Source: Chloroflexota bacterium (GTDB lineage: Bacteria; Chloroflexota; Anaerolineae; Aggregatilineales; UBA2796). From it: a stretch of DNA of 11,819 nucleotides. The position numbers and the translations under genes are program-made. Of the stretch, positions 1 through 5,719 are shown piece after piece. Position 1 is the stretch's first letter. The number at the start of each line of letters is the position of its first letter. The notes beneath the pieces are model-generated. The model searched no databases. It was given only the letters and a program-made list of their open reading frames with translations, and was not told the DNA's origin. The DNA is taken from contig JAGHYP010000058.1 in NCBI GenBank assembly GCA_017743585.1, positions 1 through 11,819 on the forward strand. The letters run 5' to 3'.

Positions 1-19
1 AGATGTGTATAAGAGACAG
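1..19. other. Tn5 mosaic end / Nextera adapter remnant
   Basis: The first 19 bases are exactly the 19-base hyperactive Tn5 mosaic end used in Nextera-type tagmentation libraries (AGATGTGTATAAGAGACAG). This is an untrimmed adapter at a contig edge, not genomic DNA. It falls in frame at the truncated 3' end of the minus-strand TPR gene, so any translation through it adds false residues. Real sequence starts at base 20. Confidence 0.97.
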
Positions 20-715
20 CGCCAAATACGGGTCGAGCGCCTGCAGGCGATGCACAAACGGCTGTGCATCAGAGGGGCGCCGCATCTGCAGCCATAGCTC
101 TGCCATGATGCGATTGGCAATCAAGTGATCGGGCAGGACCGACAACAACTGCAGTGCGACTTCGGTCGCTTCTTCACGGCGATTGTCGAGCCAGAGCGTC
201 TGCGCCAGTAAGCCGCGCAAGTCATGGCGCTCAGGCTGGCGGTCCAGGATAGCTCGCAGCTCAGCAGCGGCTTCAGGATAGAGCTTGCCCTTGAAGTAGC
301 GGCGTGCGAGCGCAGGCGCGGTCAGGGACAATACAGGCAGCGCTTCACCATCGCGCTTGGCGATCAGATTCTTCAGCTCATCTTGGATGTCAGCATCTTC
401 GGGCGCTTGCTCCCAGACTCGCTCTAGGTGAAAGATGGCGGCGTCGTAGTTTTGCTCGCTGGCGTAAATTTCGCATAGGTAGAGATGTGCGTCGCGGTCA
501 TCTGGCACGGCGGCGAGGGTGCGCTTGAAAACGTCAATGGCGCTGGCGAGCTGGCCGCGCTCGAAGAGCGCTTGACCGAGCAGGCGATACGTCTGAAGGT
601 GCTTTGGGAAGGTCTCTAGGATATGTTTGCAGTGCCCAATTGCCTCGTCGCGCGCCTCATCGGCGAGCAAAGTCGAGATATCCTGCAAATAATCTTTCAG
701 ACTGATCTTTGGCAT
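20..715 (-). CDS. TPR-repeat protein, C-terminus cut by contig edge
   Basis: The frame is open from an ATG at 715 down to the adapter at base 19, giving 232 genuine residues with no stop; the 3' end is missing. The protein begins MPKISLKDYLQDIS and is built of helical pairs in a 34-residue rhythm. Apparent TPR units lie at about residues 7-37, 40-71, 74-105, 135-163, 165-196 and 199-230. Typical TPR positions are visible: 'LLGQALFERGQLASAIDVFK' (45-64), 'DAHLYLCEIYASEQNYDAAI' (75-94) and the 'P-x-D/H' turns between units. No signal peptide or membrane segment is seen in the available part, so a cytoplasmic scaffold or interaction role is likely, but no partner can be named. It is transcribed divergently from the gene at 978. 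A TTGTCT/TACAAT promoter lies upstream and a G-rich stretch before the ATG is the only ribosome-binding candidate. The family is fairly certain; the function is unknown. Confidence 0.88.
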
Positions 716-750
716 TGGCTACCCCCGCCGCGACAAGCCGACCTACCGCT

Positions 751-780
751 ATTGTACCGCAGAGCAGCCTTTCAAGACAA
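751..780 (-). promoter_or_regulatory. Sigma-70-type promoter for the TPR gene
   Basis: On the minus strand, TTGTCT (780-775) is followed after 18 bases by TACAAT (756-751). A start near 744 would leave a leader of about 29 bases before the ATG at 715. The -35 hexamer is identical to that of the strong-looking promoter at 7066. Assigned from sequence only. Confidence 0.5.
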
Positions 781-915
781 GCTGCCTTGCCAAAAGGACG
801 TAGCTATTGCAAGCGCCGCGCGGCGCAGCAGCGGTATTATCTTCCGAAGACGAAATCAAGGGCGCGCAAGCGCTCGCAAACGGCGATAGGGCTGCTCTTT
901 CAGGCAGCGTCGCCG

Positions 916-944
916 CACGATATCGTGTCGAGATGCGCTATAAT
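916..944 (+). promoter_or_regulatory. Promoter -10 with a 12-base palindrome in the -35 position
   Basis: A perfect TATAAT at 939-944 lies 33 bases before the ATG at 978. No -35 hexamer is recognisable at 15-19 bases upstream. Instead a perfect 12-base palindrome, CACGATATCGTG (916-927), covers that place. This fits a promoter controlled by a dimeric regulator, either a repressor or an activator replacing the -35 contact. Directly after the -10 comes CTTCGTGCAA, which recurs in the intergenic region at 3775-3802. The -10 is well supported; the operator role is inference. Confidence 0.5.
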
Positions 945-977
945 CTTCGTGCAAAATGCATCAGAAAGGTTGTGCGC

Positions 978-1358
978 ATGACTGGGAAACCAGCTAAGCC
1001 GATTTTCATCTACACCACCAGCGGCGATTGGCAAGCAACCGCTGTTGAAGGGCGTCTCTTCGATACGCGCGGCGAGTACATCGGCTTCTTGGAAGGCACA
1101 AGCGTCTACACGCGCGACGGCGAGTGGGTCGGCGAGCTCTCGAAAGATGGGCGCATCTTGCGCAAGCGCGCTGCCAAGCCGCGTCCTCTGCACCCGAACC
1201 CGCCGCCCAGGCCGAACGTGCGCCCCGCCGATTTGCCCGCCCGCGCGCCGCTCCCGCCTCAAAACGGCGATATCACCTACGACATCGTAGACGTGCTAGA
1301 AGAAGACCCGGATATCTTCAAGCGCGTCAGCGAGCGCCGTAAGGATATTGGCGGATGA
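978..1358 (+). CDS. Small beta-flower-like protein with a proline-rich tail
   Basis: A 126-residue protein. The frame is open further upstream, but the ATG at 978 is chosen because AGAAAGG (963-969) sits 8 bases before it and a TATAAT lies just upstream. Residues 8-62 form short Gly-Asp beta repeats, with two parallel units 'GRLFDTRGEYIGFLE' (25-39) and 'TSVYTRDGEWVGELS' (41-55), followed by DGRIL. This pattern resembles the small 4-fold beta-flower proteins, whose function is poorly known. Residues 67-97 are proline and arginine rich and probably disordered. The last 30 residues are acidic, then basic (YDIVDVLEEDPDIF...). There is no signal peptide. The gene overlaps the thioesterase start by 4 bases (ATGA at 1355-1358), so the two are probably translationally coupled. 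The gene is real with high confidence; the family assignment is by pattern only and the role is unknown. Confidence 0.85.
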   Translation: MTGKPAKPIFIYTTSGDWQATAVEGRLFDTRGEYIGFLEGTSVYTRDGEWVGELSKDGRILRKRAAKPRPLHPNPPPRPNVRPADLPARAPLPPQNGDITYDIVDVLEEDPDIFKRVSERRKDIGG

Positions 1359-1867
1359 GCGATACAGCCATCGCAGGACGCACAGTCGCCGAATCGCGCG
1401 TGCAATTGGTGCAGTTCATGCGCCCTGAGCACGCCAATGCGCTCGGCAACGTGCATGGCGGCGAGATCATGAAGTTGGTGGACGAAGCGGGCGCGCTCGC
1501 CGCCATGCGCCACGCGCGGACAGCTGTGGTCACGGTCGCCATGGACTCGATGACCTTCACCGAGCCGATCCGCATCGGCGCTTTGCTGACTGTCTCGGCA
1601 GAGCTGACCTACGTCGGCAACACGTCAATGGAAGCGCGGGTTGAAGTGATCGCCGAAAATCCGATCACCGGCGAGCGCAAGCACACCAATACTGCTTATT
1701 TGGTCTACGTCGCGCTGGATGAGTCGGGGCGGCCGAAGCGCGTGCCGCCGCTGATCGCCACCACTGAAGAAGAGCGCGCCCGGCTTGCCGAAGGCGCCGC
1801 GCGCCAGGCCGAGCGCAAGCGCCGCCGCGCCGCTGCGTCCGTCCGCGCATCAGCTGAGAGCGACTGA
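1355..1867 (+). CDS. Acyl-CoA thioesterase, hotdog fold (YciA/BACH type)
   Basis: A 170-residue hotdog-fold protein predicted to hydrolyse acyl-CoA to free fatty acid and CoA in the cytoplasm. The family signature is clear: 'NVHGGEIMKLVDEAG' at residues 32-46, with N32, H34, G35, G36 and the catalytic-type acidic pair D43-E44. Next come 'VTVAMDSMTFTEPIRIG' (about 59-75), the central strand that contacts the acyl group, and 'TNTAYLVYVALDE' (about 111-123), the last strand. Single-hotdog members of this family form hexamers. Residues 140-170 are an Arg/Ala/Glu-rich tail beyond the usual domain and probably disordered or helical. The gene sits in the 978-3728 cluster, overlapping the gene before it by 4 bases and followed after 8 bases by the ChlI-type gene. 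Acyl chain preference cannot be read from the sequence. Confidence 0.93.
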   Translation: MSDTAIAGRTVAESRVQLVQFMRPEHANALGNVHGGEIMKLVDEAGALAAMRHARTAVVTVAMDSMTFTEPIRIGALLTVSAELTYVGNTSMEARVEVIAENPITGERKHTNTAYLVYVALDESGRPKRVPPLIATTEEERARLAEGAARQAERKRRRAAASVRASAESD

Positions 1868-1875
1868 GCCTGCCA

Positions 1876-3084
1876 ATGGGCGATTCTTCCCCAGTTATCG
1901 ATCCAGATCGGGCGCCCGAGGGGTACATGCCCTCGGCCTTGCTGCGAATCTTGAGCCCACTCAGCACGCCTACGCTGGTCGCCAAGGCCGCCGAGATAGA
2001 CTTGGGCTTGGCAGAGCACATGCCTTTCCCGTTCTTGGCGCTCGTCGGGCAGACCGAGATGCGGATCGCCTTGCTCTTGGCAGTTATCAATCCGAATGTC
2101 GGCGGCGTCTTGCTGATTGGGCCGCGCGGCACGGGCAAGACAACGGCCGTGCGCAGCCTGAGCGATCTATTGCCCGAAGTCGAGGTCAGCGCTTGCGAGG
2201 AAGGCTGCCTGCCCGAAGATTATGAGCGCGGCGGCGAGGGAGCAGTTTGCCCGAGCTGCGCCGCAAAACTGAAGCACGGCGAGCCTATCACGCGCTGGAC
2301 AGCGGTCAGGATGATCGAGTTGCCGCTCAACGCGCGGCTTGAAGACGTGGTCGGCGGCATCAACGAGCGAGTCGCCCTGCAGCAGCAGCGCGTGCGCCTT
2401 GAGCGCGGCATCCTCGCGCGCGCCGATCAGAACATCCTATACGTGGATGAAGTCAATTTGCTGGACGACGCCATCGTGGATGCGATTCTGGACGCGGCGG
2501 CTGCCGGCAGCTATACCGTGCGGCGCGGCCCAATGGTCGGCACGTATCGCTCGCGCTTCGTGCTGATCGGCTCGATGAACCCTGAGGAAGGCAATTTGCG
2601 CCCGCAGCTGATGGATCGCTTCGGCCTGCGCGTGGTGGTGCGCGGCTTGATGACGCGCGAAGAGCGGCTGGAAATCTATCGGCGCGTCAGCGCGTATCGC
2701 GCCAATCCAAGAGCGTTTCTGCGCCAGTGGGCAGCCGCCACAGCCGAGGCGCGCGCTGAGATCGAACAAGCGCGCGCGTTGCTGAAAGAAGTCACGCTGA
2801 GCGAGCAGGCGCTCGATCTCGGCTTGGAGCTTGTGCGCGTGTTGGATATCGATTCGCATCGGGCCGAGTTCACGCTCTTCGAGGCGGCGCGCGCGCACGC
2901 AGCGGCAGACGGTCGCTTGCAAGCCGATGTCCGGGACGTGCAGGCGGTGGCGGCGCTCGCCTTGCGCCAGCGACGCAGCGAGTTCATGGTGCGCTACTCG
3001 CAGCAGCAGCAAGCAGAAGACGAGGAGATCCGCCGGCAGGCGCAGGCGATCTTACAAGCGCGCCAAGACGGGCGGCGTAAATGA
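1876..3084 (+). CDS. Magnesium-chelatase subunit I-type AAA+ ATPase (ChlI/BchI-like)
   Basis: A 402-residue AAA+ ATPase of the ChlI/BchI family, whose classical members power Mg2+ insertion into protoporphyrin IX together with ChlD and ChlH. The core begins at 'MPFPFLALVGQTEMRIALLL' (49-68). It has Walker A GPRGTGKT (82-89), Walker B ILYVDEVNLLDD (187-198), sensor 1 GSMNPEEG (232-239), the arginine-finger motif LMDRFGL (245-251) and a sensor-2 region around SHRAEFTLFEAARA (327-340). A four-cysteine insert (C107, C111, C125, C128) between Walker A and the ELPL strand could bind a metal; similar Cys-rich inserts occur in some ChlI-like proteins. The first 48 residues are extra compared with BchI. 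ATG 1876 has no clear Shine-Dalgarno; ATG 1927 (after GAGGGG) and ATG 2020 (at MPFPF) are alternative starts. There is no ChlD or ChlH gene in the window, and the next gene, overlapping by 4 bases, encodes a membrane protein. The family is certain, but true chelatase function is not shown. Confidence 0.9.
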   Translation: MGDSSPVIDPDRAPEGYMPSALLRILSPLSTPTLVAKAAEIDLGLAEHMPFPFLALVGQTEMRIALLLAVINPNVGGVLLIGPRGTGKTTAVRSLSDLLPEVEVSACEEGCLPEDYERGGEGAVCPSCAAKLKHGEPITRWTAVRMIELPLNARLEDVVGGINERVALQQQRVRLERGILARADQNILYVDEVNLLDDAIVDAILDAAAAGSYTVRRGPMVGTYRSRFVLIGSMNPEEGNLRPQLMDRFGLRVVVRGLMTREERLEIYRRVSAYRANPRAFLRQWAAATAEARAEIEQARALLKEVTLSEQALDLGLELVRVLDIDSHRAEFTLFEAARAHAAADGRLQADVRDVQAVAALALRQRRSEFMVRYSQQQQAEDEEIRRQAQAILQARQDGRRK

Positions 3085-3728
3085 GCGCGCTGCTGCTGAA
3101 CGCGACGCTATTCAGCGCGCTGATCGGCTACTATGTGACGTGGATCAACAATCGCGCGGCGGCGCTGAGCGCCAACGCCTTCGATCTGGCGGAATGGGTC
3201 GGCATCATACCTGCTGTGCGCTACGCTGAGCCGCCGTTGAGCGCACCATTCGCCTTGCGCGCTGCGTTGGTGTGCCTAGCGTGGCTGTTCGCGCTGCGCG
3301 GCGCGCTTGCGCAACGCCTTGCCGCGCGCGCTGCGATGAGCGCGATCGGTTTGGCGCTAGCGATCAGTTTGCGCCCGCCGATCGCCTTTTTCCGCGGCGA
3401 GACGGGCGATCCGAACTATCAGCAATTGGCGGCGCTGTGCTCTGTGGCAGTGAGCGGCGTGTTGTTCATCAGCGCCGCAGCAAGGCGCGGCAAGGCGGGG
3501 CAAAAGTGGCTGTGGCTATCGCTCTGCTTGGCGCTGATCGGCGCGGTGAGCGCTGTGCTAGGGCTGCGCAGCGCCTTAGAGGCGTTAGCGCGTTTGAAGA
3601 TTCCAACGCCGCTCGGCGCGGGCGTTTTCTTGTTCACGCTCGGCGTCGGAGCGCATGGTGCAGCTTGCCTTTGGCTGATCTTGCGCGCGCGGCGCTCGCC
3701 CTTGGGCGGATCATTTTTGGGCAGATGA
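3081..3728 (+). CDS. Polytopic membrane protein of unknown function
   Basis: A 215-residue, strongly hydrophobic protein that I do not recognise. About six membrane segments are visible, roughly at residues 3-21, 57-76, 84-99, 116-134, 143-163 and 178-203. Short basic loops such as ARRGKAGQKW (134-143) and the C-terminal RARRSPLGG lie between or after them. A longer polar stretch, about 22-56, follows the first helix (NNRAAALSANAFDLAEWVG...). No catalytic motif, heme-binding pair or transporter signature stands out. Its ATG lies in the ATGA overlap with the stop of the ChlI-type gene (3081-3084), so the two are very likely translationally coupled and functionally linked. That could mean a membrane anchor or partner of the ATPase, but this is inference. 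It appears to be the last gene of the 978-3728 cluster. Confidence 0.8.
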   Translation: MSALLLNATLFSALIGYYVTWINNRAAALSANAFDLAEWVGIIPAVRYAEPPLSAPFALRAALVCLAWLFALRGALAQRLAARAAMSAIGLALAISLRPPIAFFRGETGDPNYQQLAALCSVAVSGVLFISAAARRGKAGQKWLWLSLCLALIGAVSAVLGLRSALEALARLKIPTPLGAGVFLFTLGVGAHGAACLWLILRARRSPLGGSFLGR

Positions 3729-3744
3729 AAGACGTTTTGCGATA

Positions 3745-3803
3745 ACTTGCTGATGAGACGTGACTTGCTGCAATAATTTTCGTGCAAGAATTTTCGTGCA
3801 AGT
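3745..3803 (+). promoter_or_regulatory. Repeat-rich intergenic control region upstream of the LON-domain gene
   Basis: This 59-base stretch holds two direct copies of ACTTGCTG (3745-3752 and 3763-3770, 18 bases apart). They are followed by two perfect tandem copies of AATTTTCGTGCAAG (3775-3788 and 3789-3802). CTTGC in the first pair is the inverse of GCAAG in the second, giving nested half-sites. A near copy of the 14-mer (AATCTTCGTGCAAA, 12 of 14 matches) lies at 942-955, just after the -10 of the first operon. Weak -10-like AT-rich sequence (AATAAT, 3772-3777) is present, but no convincing hexamer pair. The best reading is an operator array in the promoter of the gene at 3845. Confidence 0.45.
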
Positions 3804-3844
3804 TGGTGCGCGCTGTGCGATAGCTTAGGATCGGAAGGCTGCCC

Positions 3845-4510
3845 GTGAGCCACACTCGTGAGCTGCCGCTTTTTCCCCTGAACACGGTCTTGTTTCCGGG
3901 GATGCCGCTCTACCTGCACATCTTCGAGCCGCGCTACAAGCTGATGATCAGCGAGTGCCTCCGCGAAGCGCGCCCGTTCGGCGTGGTGCTGATCAGCGAA
4001 GGCAGCGAAGTCAGCCCAAACGTCTCGATTTACACAGTCGGCACAACAGCGCACATCACGCACATTAAGCCACTTGCTGATGGCGAGATGAACATCGCTT
4101 CCATCGGTCAGAGGCGCTTTCGCATCCTCAGCACACACAACCGTCATCCGTATCTGAGCGGCATTGTGGAAGATTATCCTATCGCCGGGCGAGGCGATGC
4201 GCGCATTCCGCTGCTGGTCAATCGCCTGACGCCGCTCATCAAGCGCTATCTGGGCTTCTTCGCCTCGCTGGGCGAGGTAGATTCCAAGATCGACCGGCTG
4301 CCCGACGATCCTGAGATGCTCGCCTACCTGACCGCGATCATCCTAAACGTGCCGCCGCGCGACAAACAGCGCCTGTTGGAGATCGCCACGCTGCCCGAGC
4401 TGCTCAGCGTTGAGTACGAAATGCTGCGGCGCGAGGCGCTCTTCCTCAAGCACATTGTCGAGAACGGATCGCGCTGGCGCGACGATACCAGCCCGTTCTC
4501 GCCGAACTGA
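3845..4510 (+). CDS. Stand-alone LON substrate-binding (LonN/PUA-like) domain protein
   Basis: A 221-residue protein starting at GTG 3845, chosen because GGAAGG (3833-3838) lies 6 bases upstream. The N-terminal half is a classic LON N-domain: 'ELPLFPLNTVLFPGMPLYLH' (about 6-25), 'IFEPRYKLMISECL' (26-39), 'FGVVLISEGSEV' (45-56), 'VGTTAHITHIKPLADGEMNI' (65-84) and GQRRFRI (88-94). The rest, from about 115, is helical ('LLVNRLTPLIKRYLGF', then 'LTAIILNVPPRDKQRLLEI'), as in the helical extension of the Lon N-terminal domain. There is no AAA+ module and no serine-lysine protease domain, so this is not Lon itself. Such proteins occur widely and are thought to bind unfolded proteins or peptides; their partner is unknown. 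It is monocistronic by position, with gap following after 124 bases under its own promoter. Confidence 0.92.
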   Translation: MSHTRELPLFPLNTVLFPGMPLYLHIFEPRYKLMISECLREARPFGVVLISEGSEVSPNVSIYTVGTTAHITHIKPLADGEMNIASIGQRRFRILSTHNRHPYLSGIVEDYPIAGRGDARIPLLVNRLTPLIKRYLGFFASLGEVDSKIDRLPDDPEMLAYLTAIILNVPPRDKQRLLEIATLPELLSVEYEMLRREALFLKHIVENGSRWRDDTSPFSPN

Positions 4511-4538
4511 GCGCGTCCACAGCCTGATTCAGCCACCT

Positions 4539-4554
4539 TGTGATGAATGTCACT
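4539..4554 (+). promoter_or_regulatory. CRP-like operator over the gap promoter
   Basis: TGTGA (4539-4543), six bases, then TCACT (4550-4554) matches the CRP-family half-sites TGTGA-N6-TCACA at nine of ten defined positions. It abuts and shares one base with the -35 hexamer at 4554. Its centre (4546.5) lies about 42 bases before the predicted transcription start, the spacing of class II CRP activation. Regulator identity is inference; no crp/fnr gene is in the window. Confidence 0.5.
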
Positions 4555-4582
4555 TGCCGCGCCACGCCAGAAGCGGTACATT
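4554..4582 (+). promoter_or_regulatory. Promoter of gap
   Basis: TTGCCG (4554-4559), a 17-base spacer, then TACATT (4577-4582). The predicted start near 4589 leaves a leader of about 46 bases that contains GGAAGGA (4618-4624) before ATG 4635. Both hexamers depart from consensus, which suits an activator-assisted promoter. Confidence 0.5.
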
Positions 4583-4634
4583 CAAGCCGCTTTCGCAGGC
4601 AATTGGATAGTTGAAGTGGAAGGAATCAACGCAC

Positions 4635-5648
4635 ATGAGCAAGATTCGTGTCGGGATTAACGGATTCGGGCGCATTGGCCGTCAGGTATTGCGCGCTATC
4701 CGAGAGAAATATCCGAATGAGATTGAGGTGGTTGCCTTCAACGATTTGGGCGACCTGCACACAATGGCGCACTTGTTCCGCTACGATAGCAACTATGGCA
4801 GCTATCGCGGCACGGTTGAGGTCAAAGATGGCGCGCTGATCGTTGATGGCAATCCGATCAAGGCGTTTGCCGAAAAAGACCCTGCCGCCATTCCGTGGGG
4901 CGATCTGGGCGTGTCCATTGTGCTGGAAAGCACAGGTCGCTTCACAGAGGCGGATAAAGCGCGCGCACACTTGAACAGCGGCGCCAAGAAGGTCATCATC
5001 AGCGCGCCCGCCAAAGGCGAGGATATCACGATTTGCATCGGCGTCAACGATGACAAGTACGATCCTGCCAATCATCACATCGTCTCGAACGCCTCTTGCA
5101 CCACGAACTGCCTCGCGCCAGCCGCCAAAGTCGTCCACGAGACCTACGGCATTCGCCGCGCCTTGATGACGACCGTCCACAGCTACACCAATGACCAACA
5201 AATTCTCGACCTGCCGCACAAAGACCTGCGCCGTGCGCGCGCGGCGAACCTGAGCATCATCCCGACCACAACGGGCGCAGCAAAAGCCGTGGCGCTGGTC
5301 ATCCCTGAGCTGAAAGGCAAGTTCGACGGCATGGCGCTGCGCGTGCCGACGCCGACCGTCTCGCTGGTGGACTTTGTGGCGGAAGTTGAGCGCCCTGCCA
5401 CGCGCGAAGGCTTGATCGCTGCCTTTGAGGAAGCCGCCAACGGGCGCATGAAAGGCATTCTGGCGGTCTCGCACCAGCCGCTTGTCTCAATGGACTACAA
5501 GGGCAATCCGCACAGCAGCATCATAGACGCTGAACTGACACAGGTCATGAGCGATACAATGGTCAAGGTGATGGCGTGGTACGATAACGAGTGGGGCTAT
5601 TCTATGCGCTGCGCCGATCTGATAATGCTGATGGGCAGCAAACTCTAA
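4635..5648 (+). CDS. gap: Glyceraldehyde-3-phosphate dehydrogenase, type I
   Basis: A 337-residue, full-length, phosphorylating GAPDH. It interconverts glyceraldehyde 3-phosphate with 1,3-bisphosphoglycerate using NAD+ in glycolysis or gluconeogenesis. The N-terminal Rossmann motif is 'RVGINGFGRIGRQVLRA' (5-21). The conserved 'FND' (35-37) supplies the acidic D37 that recognises the adenosine ribose. The catalytic motif SNASCTTNCLAP (151-162) has C155 as nucleophile, and H182 in TTVHSYTNDQ is the base. The ILDLPHKDLRRARAA segment (190-204) carries the L-P pair typical of NAD-specific rather than NADP-specific enzymes. The C-terminus WYDNEWGYSMRCADL is canonical. ATG 4635 is preferred over TTG 4611 because GGAAGGA lies 10 bases upstream and the family starts here. 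The gene precedes pgk, the next step of the pathway, with a terminator-like hairpin between them, and has a CRP-like operator over its promoter. Confidence 0.98.
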   Translation: MSKIRVGINGFGRIGRQVLRAIREKYPNEIEVVAFNDLGDLHTMAHLFRYDSNYGSYRGTVEVKDGALIVDGNPIKAFAEKDPAAIPWGDLGVSIVLESTGRFTEADKARAHLNSGAKKVIISAPAKGEDITICIGVNDDKYDPANHHIVSNASCTTNCLAPAAKVVHETYGIRRALMTTVHSYTNDQQILDLPHKDLRRARAANLSIIPTTTGAAKAVALVIPELKGKFDGMALRVPTPTVSLVDFVAEVERPATREGLIAAFEEAANGRMKGILAVSHQPLVSMDYKGNPHSSIIDAELTQVMSDTMVKVMAWYDNEWGYSMRCADLIMLMGSKL

Positions 5649-5667
5649 ACTTCTCAGCCTTTCGCGC

Positions 5668-5695
5668 AGGCGGGACGGCCGTTCCGCCTATTTTT
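5668..5695 (+). terminator. Intrinsic terminator/attenuator between gap and pgk
   Basis: AGGCGGGAC (5668-5676) pairs with GTTCCGCCT (5681-5689) through nine pairs including one G-U, with a GGCC loop, followed by ATTTTT. This is a good factor-independent terminator. Because pgk starts only 25 bases later with no obvious promoter between, it may act as a partial attenuator that lowers pgk relative to gap. Confidence 0.8.
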
Positions 5696-5719
5696 CAAAC
5701 AACATAGGAGCGTTTGCAC

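Noticed and set aside
1876..3084. Using the BchI-like gene as proof that the organism is phototrophic
   Set aside because: ChlI-type ATPases occur outside bacteriochlorophyll synthesis, and no other bch gene is in the window.
3772..3793. A standard sigma-70 promoter for the LON-domain gene
   Set aside because: TTGCTG/AATAAT (19-base spacer) and TTGCTG/GAATTT (17-base spacer) are both too weak to call; recorded only as a control region.
3419..4147. A 242-codon minus-strand open frame spanning the membrane gene, the intergenic repeats and the LON gene
   Set aside because: It crosses two well-supported plus-strand genes and the repeat region; its composition is that of an antisense shadow.
4626..5474. 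A 282-codon open frame on the minus strand, opposite gap
   Set aside because: It lies wholly antisense to an unmistakable GAPDH, has the His/Arg/Val-rich look of a shadow frame in GC-rich DNA, and matches no family I know.
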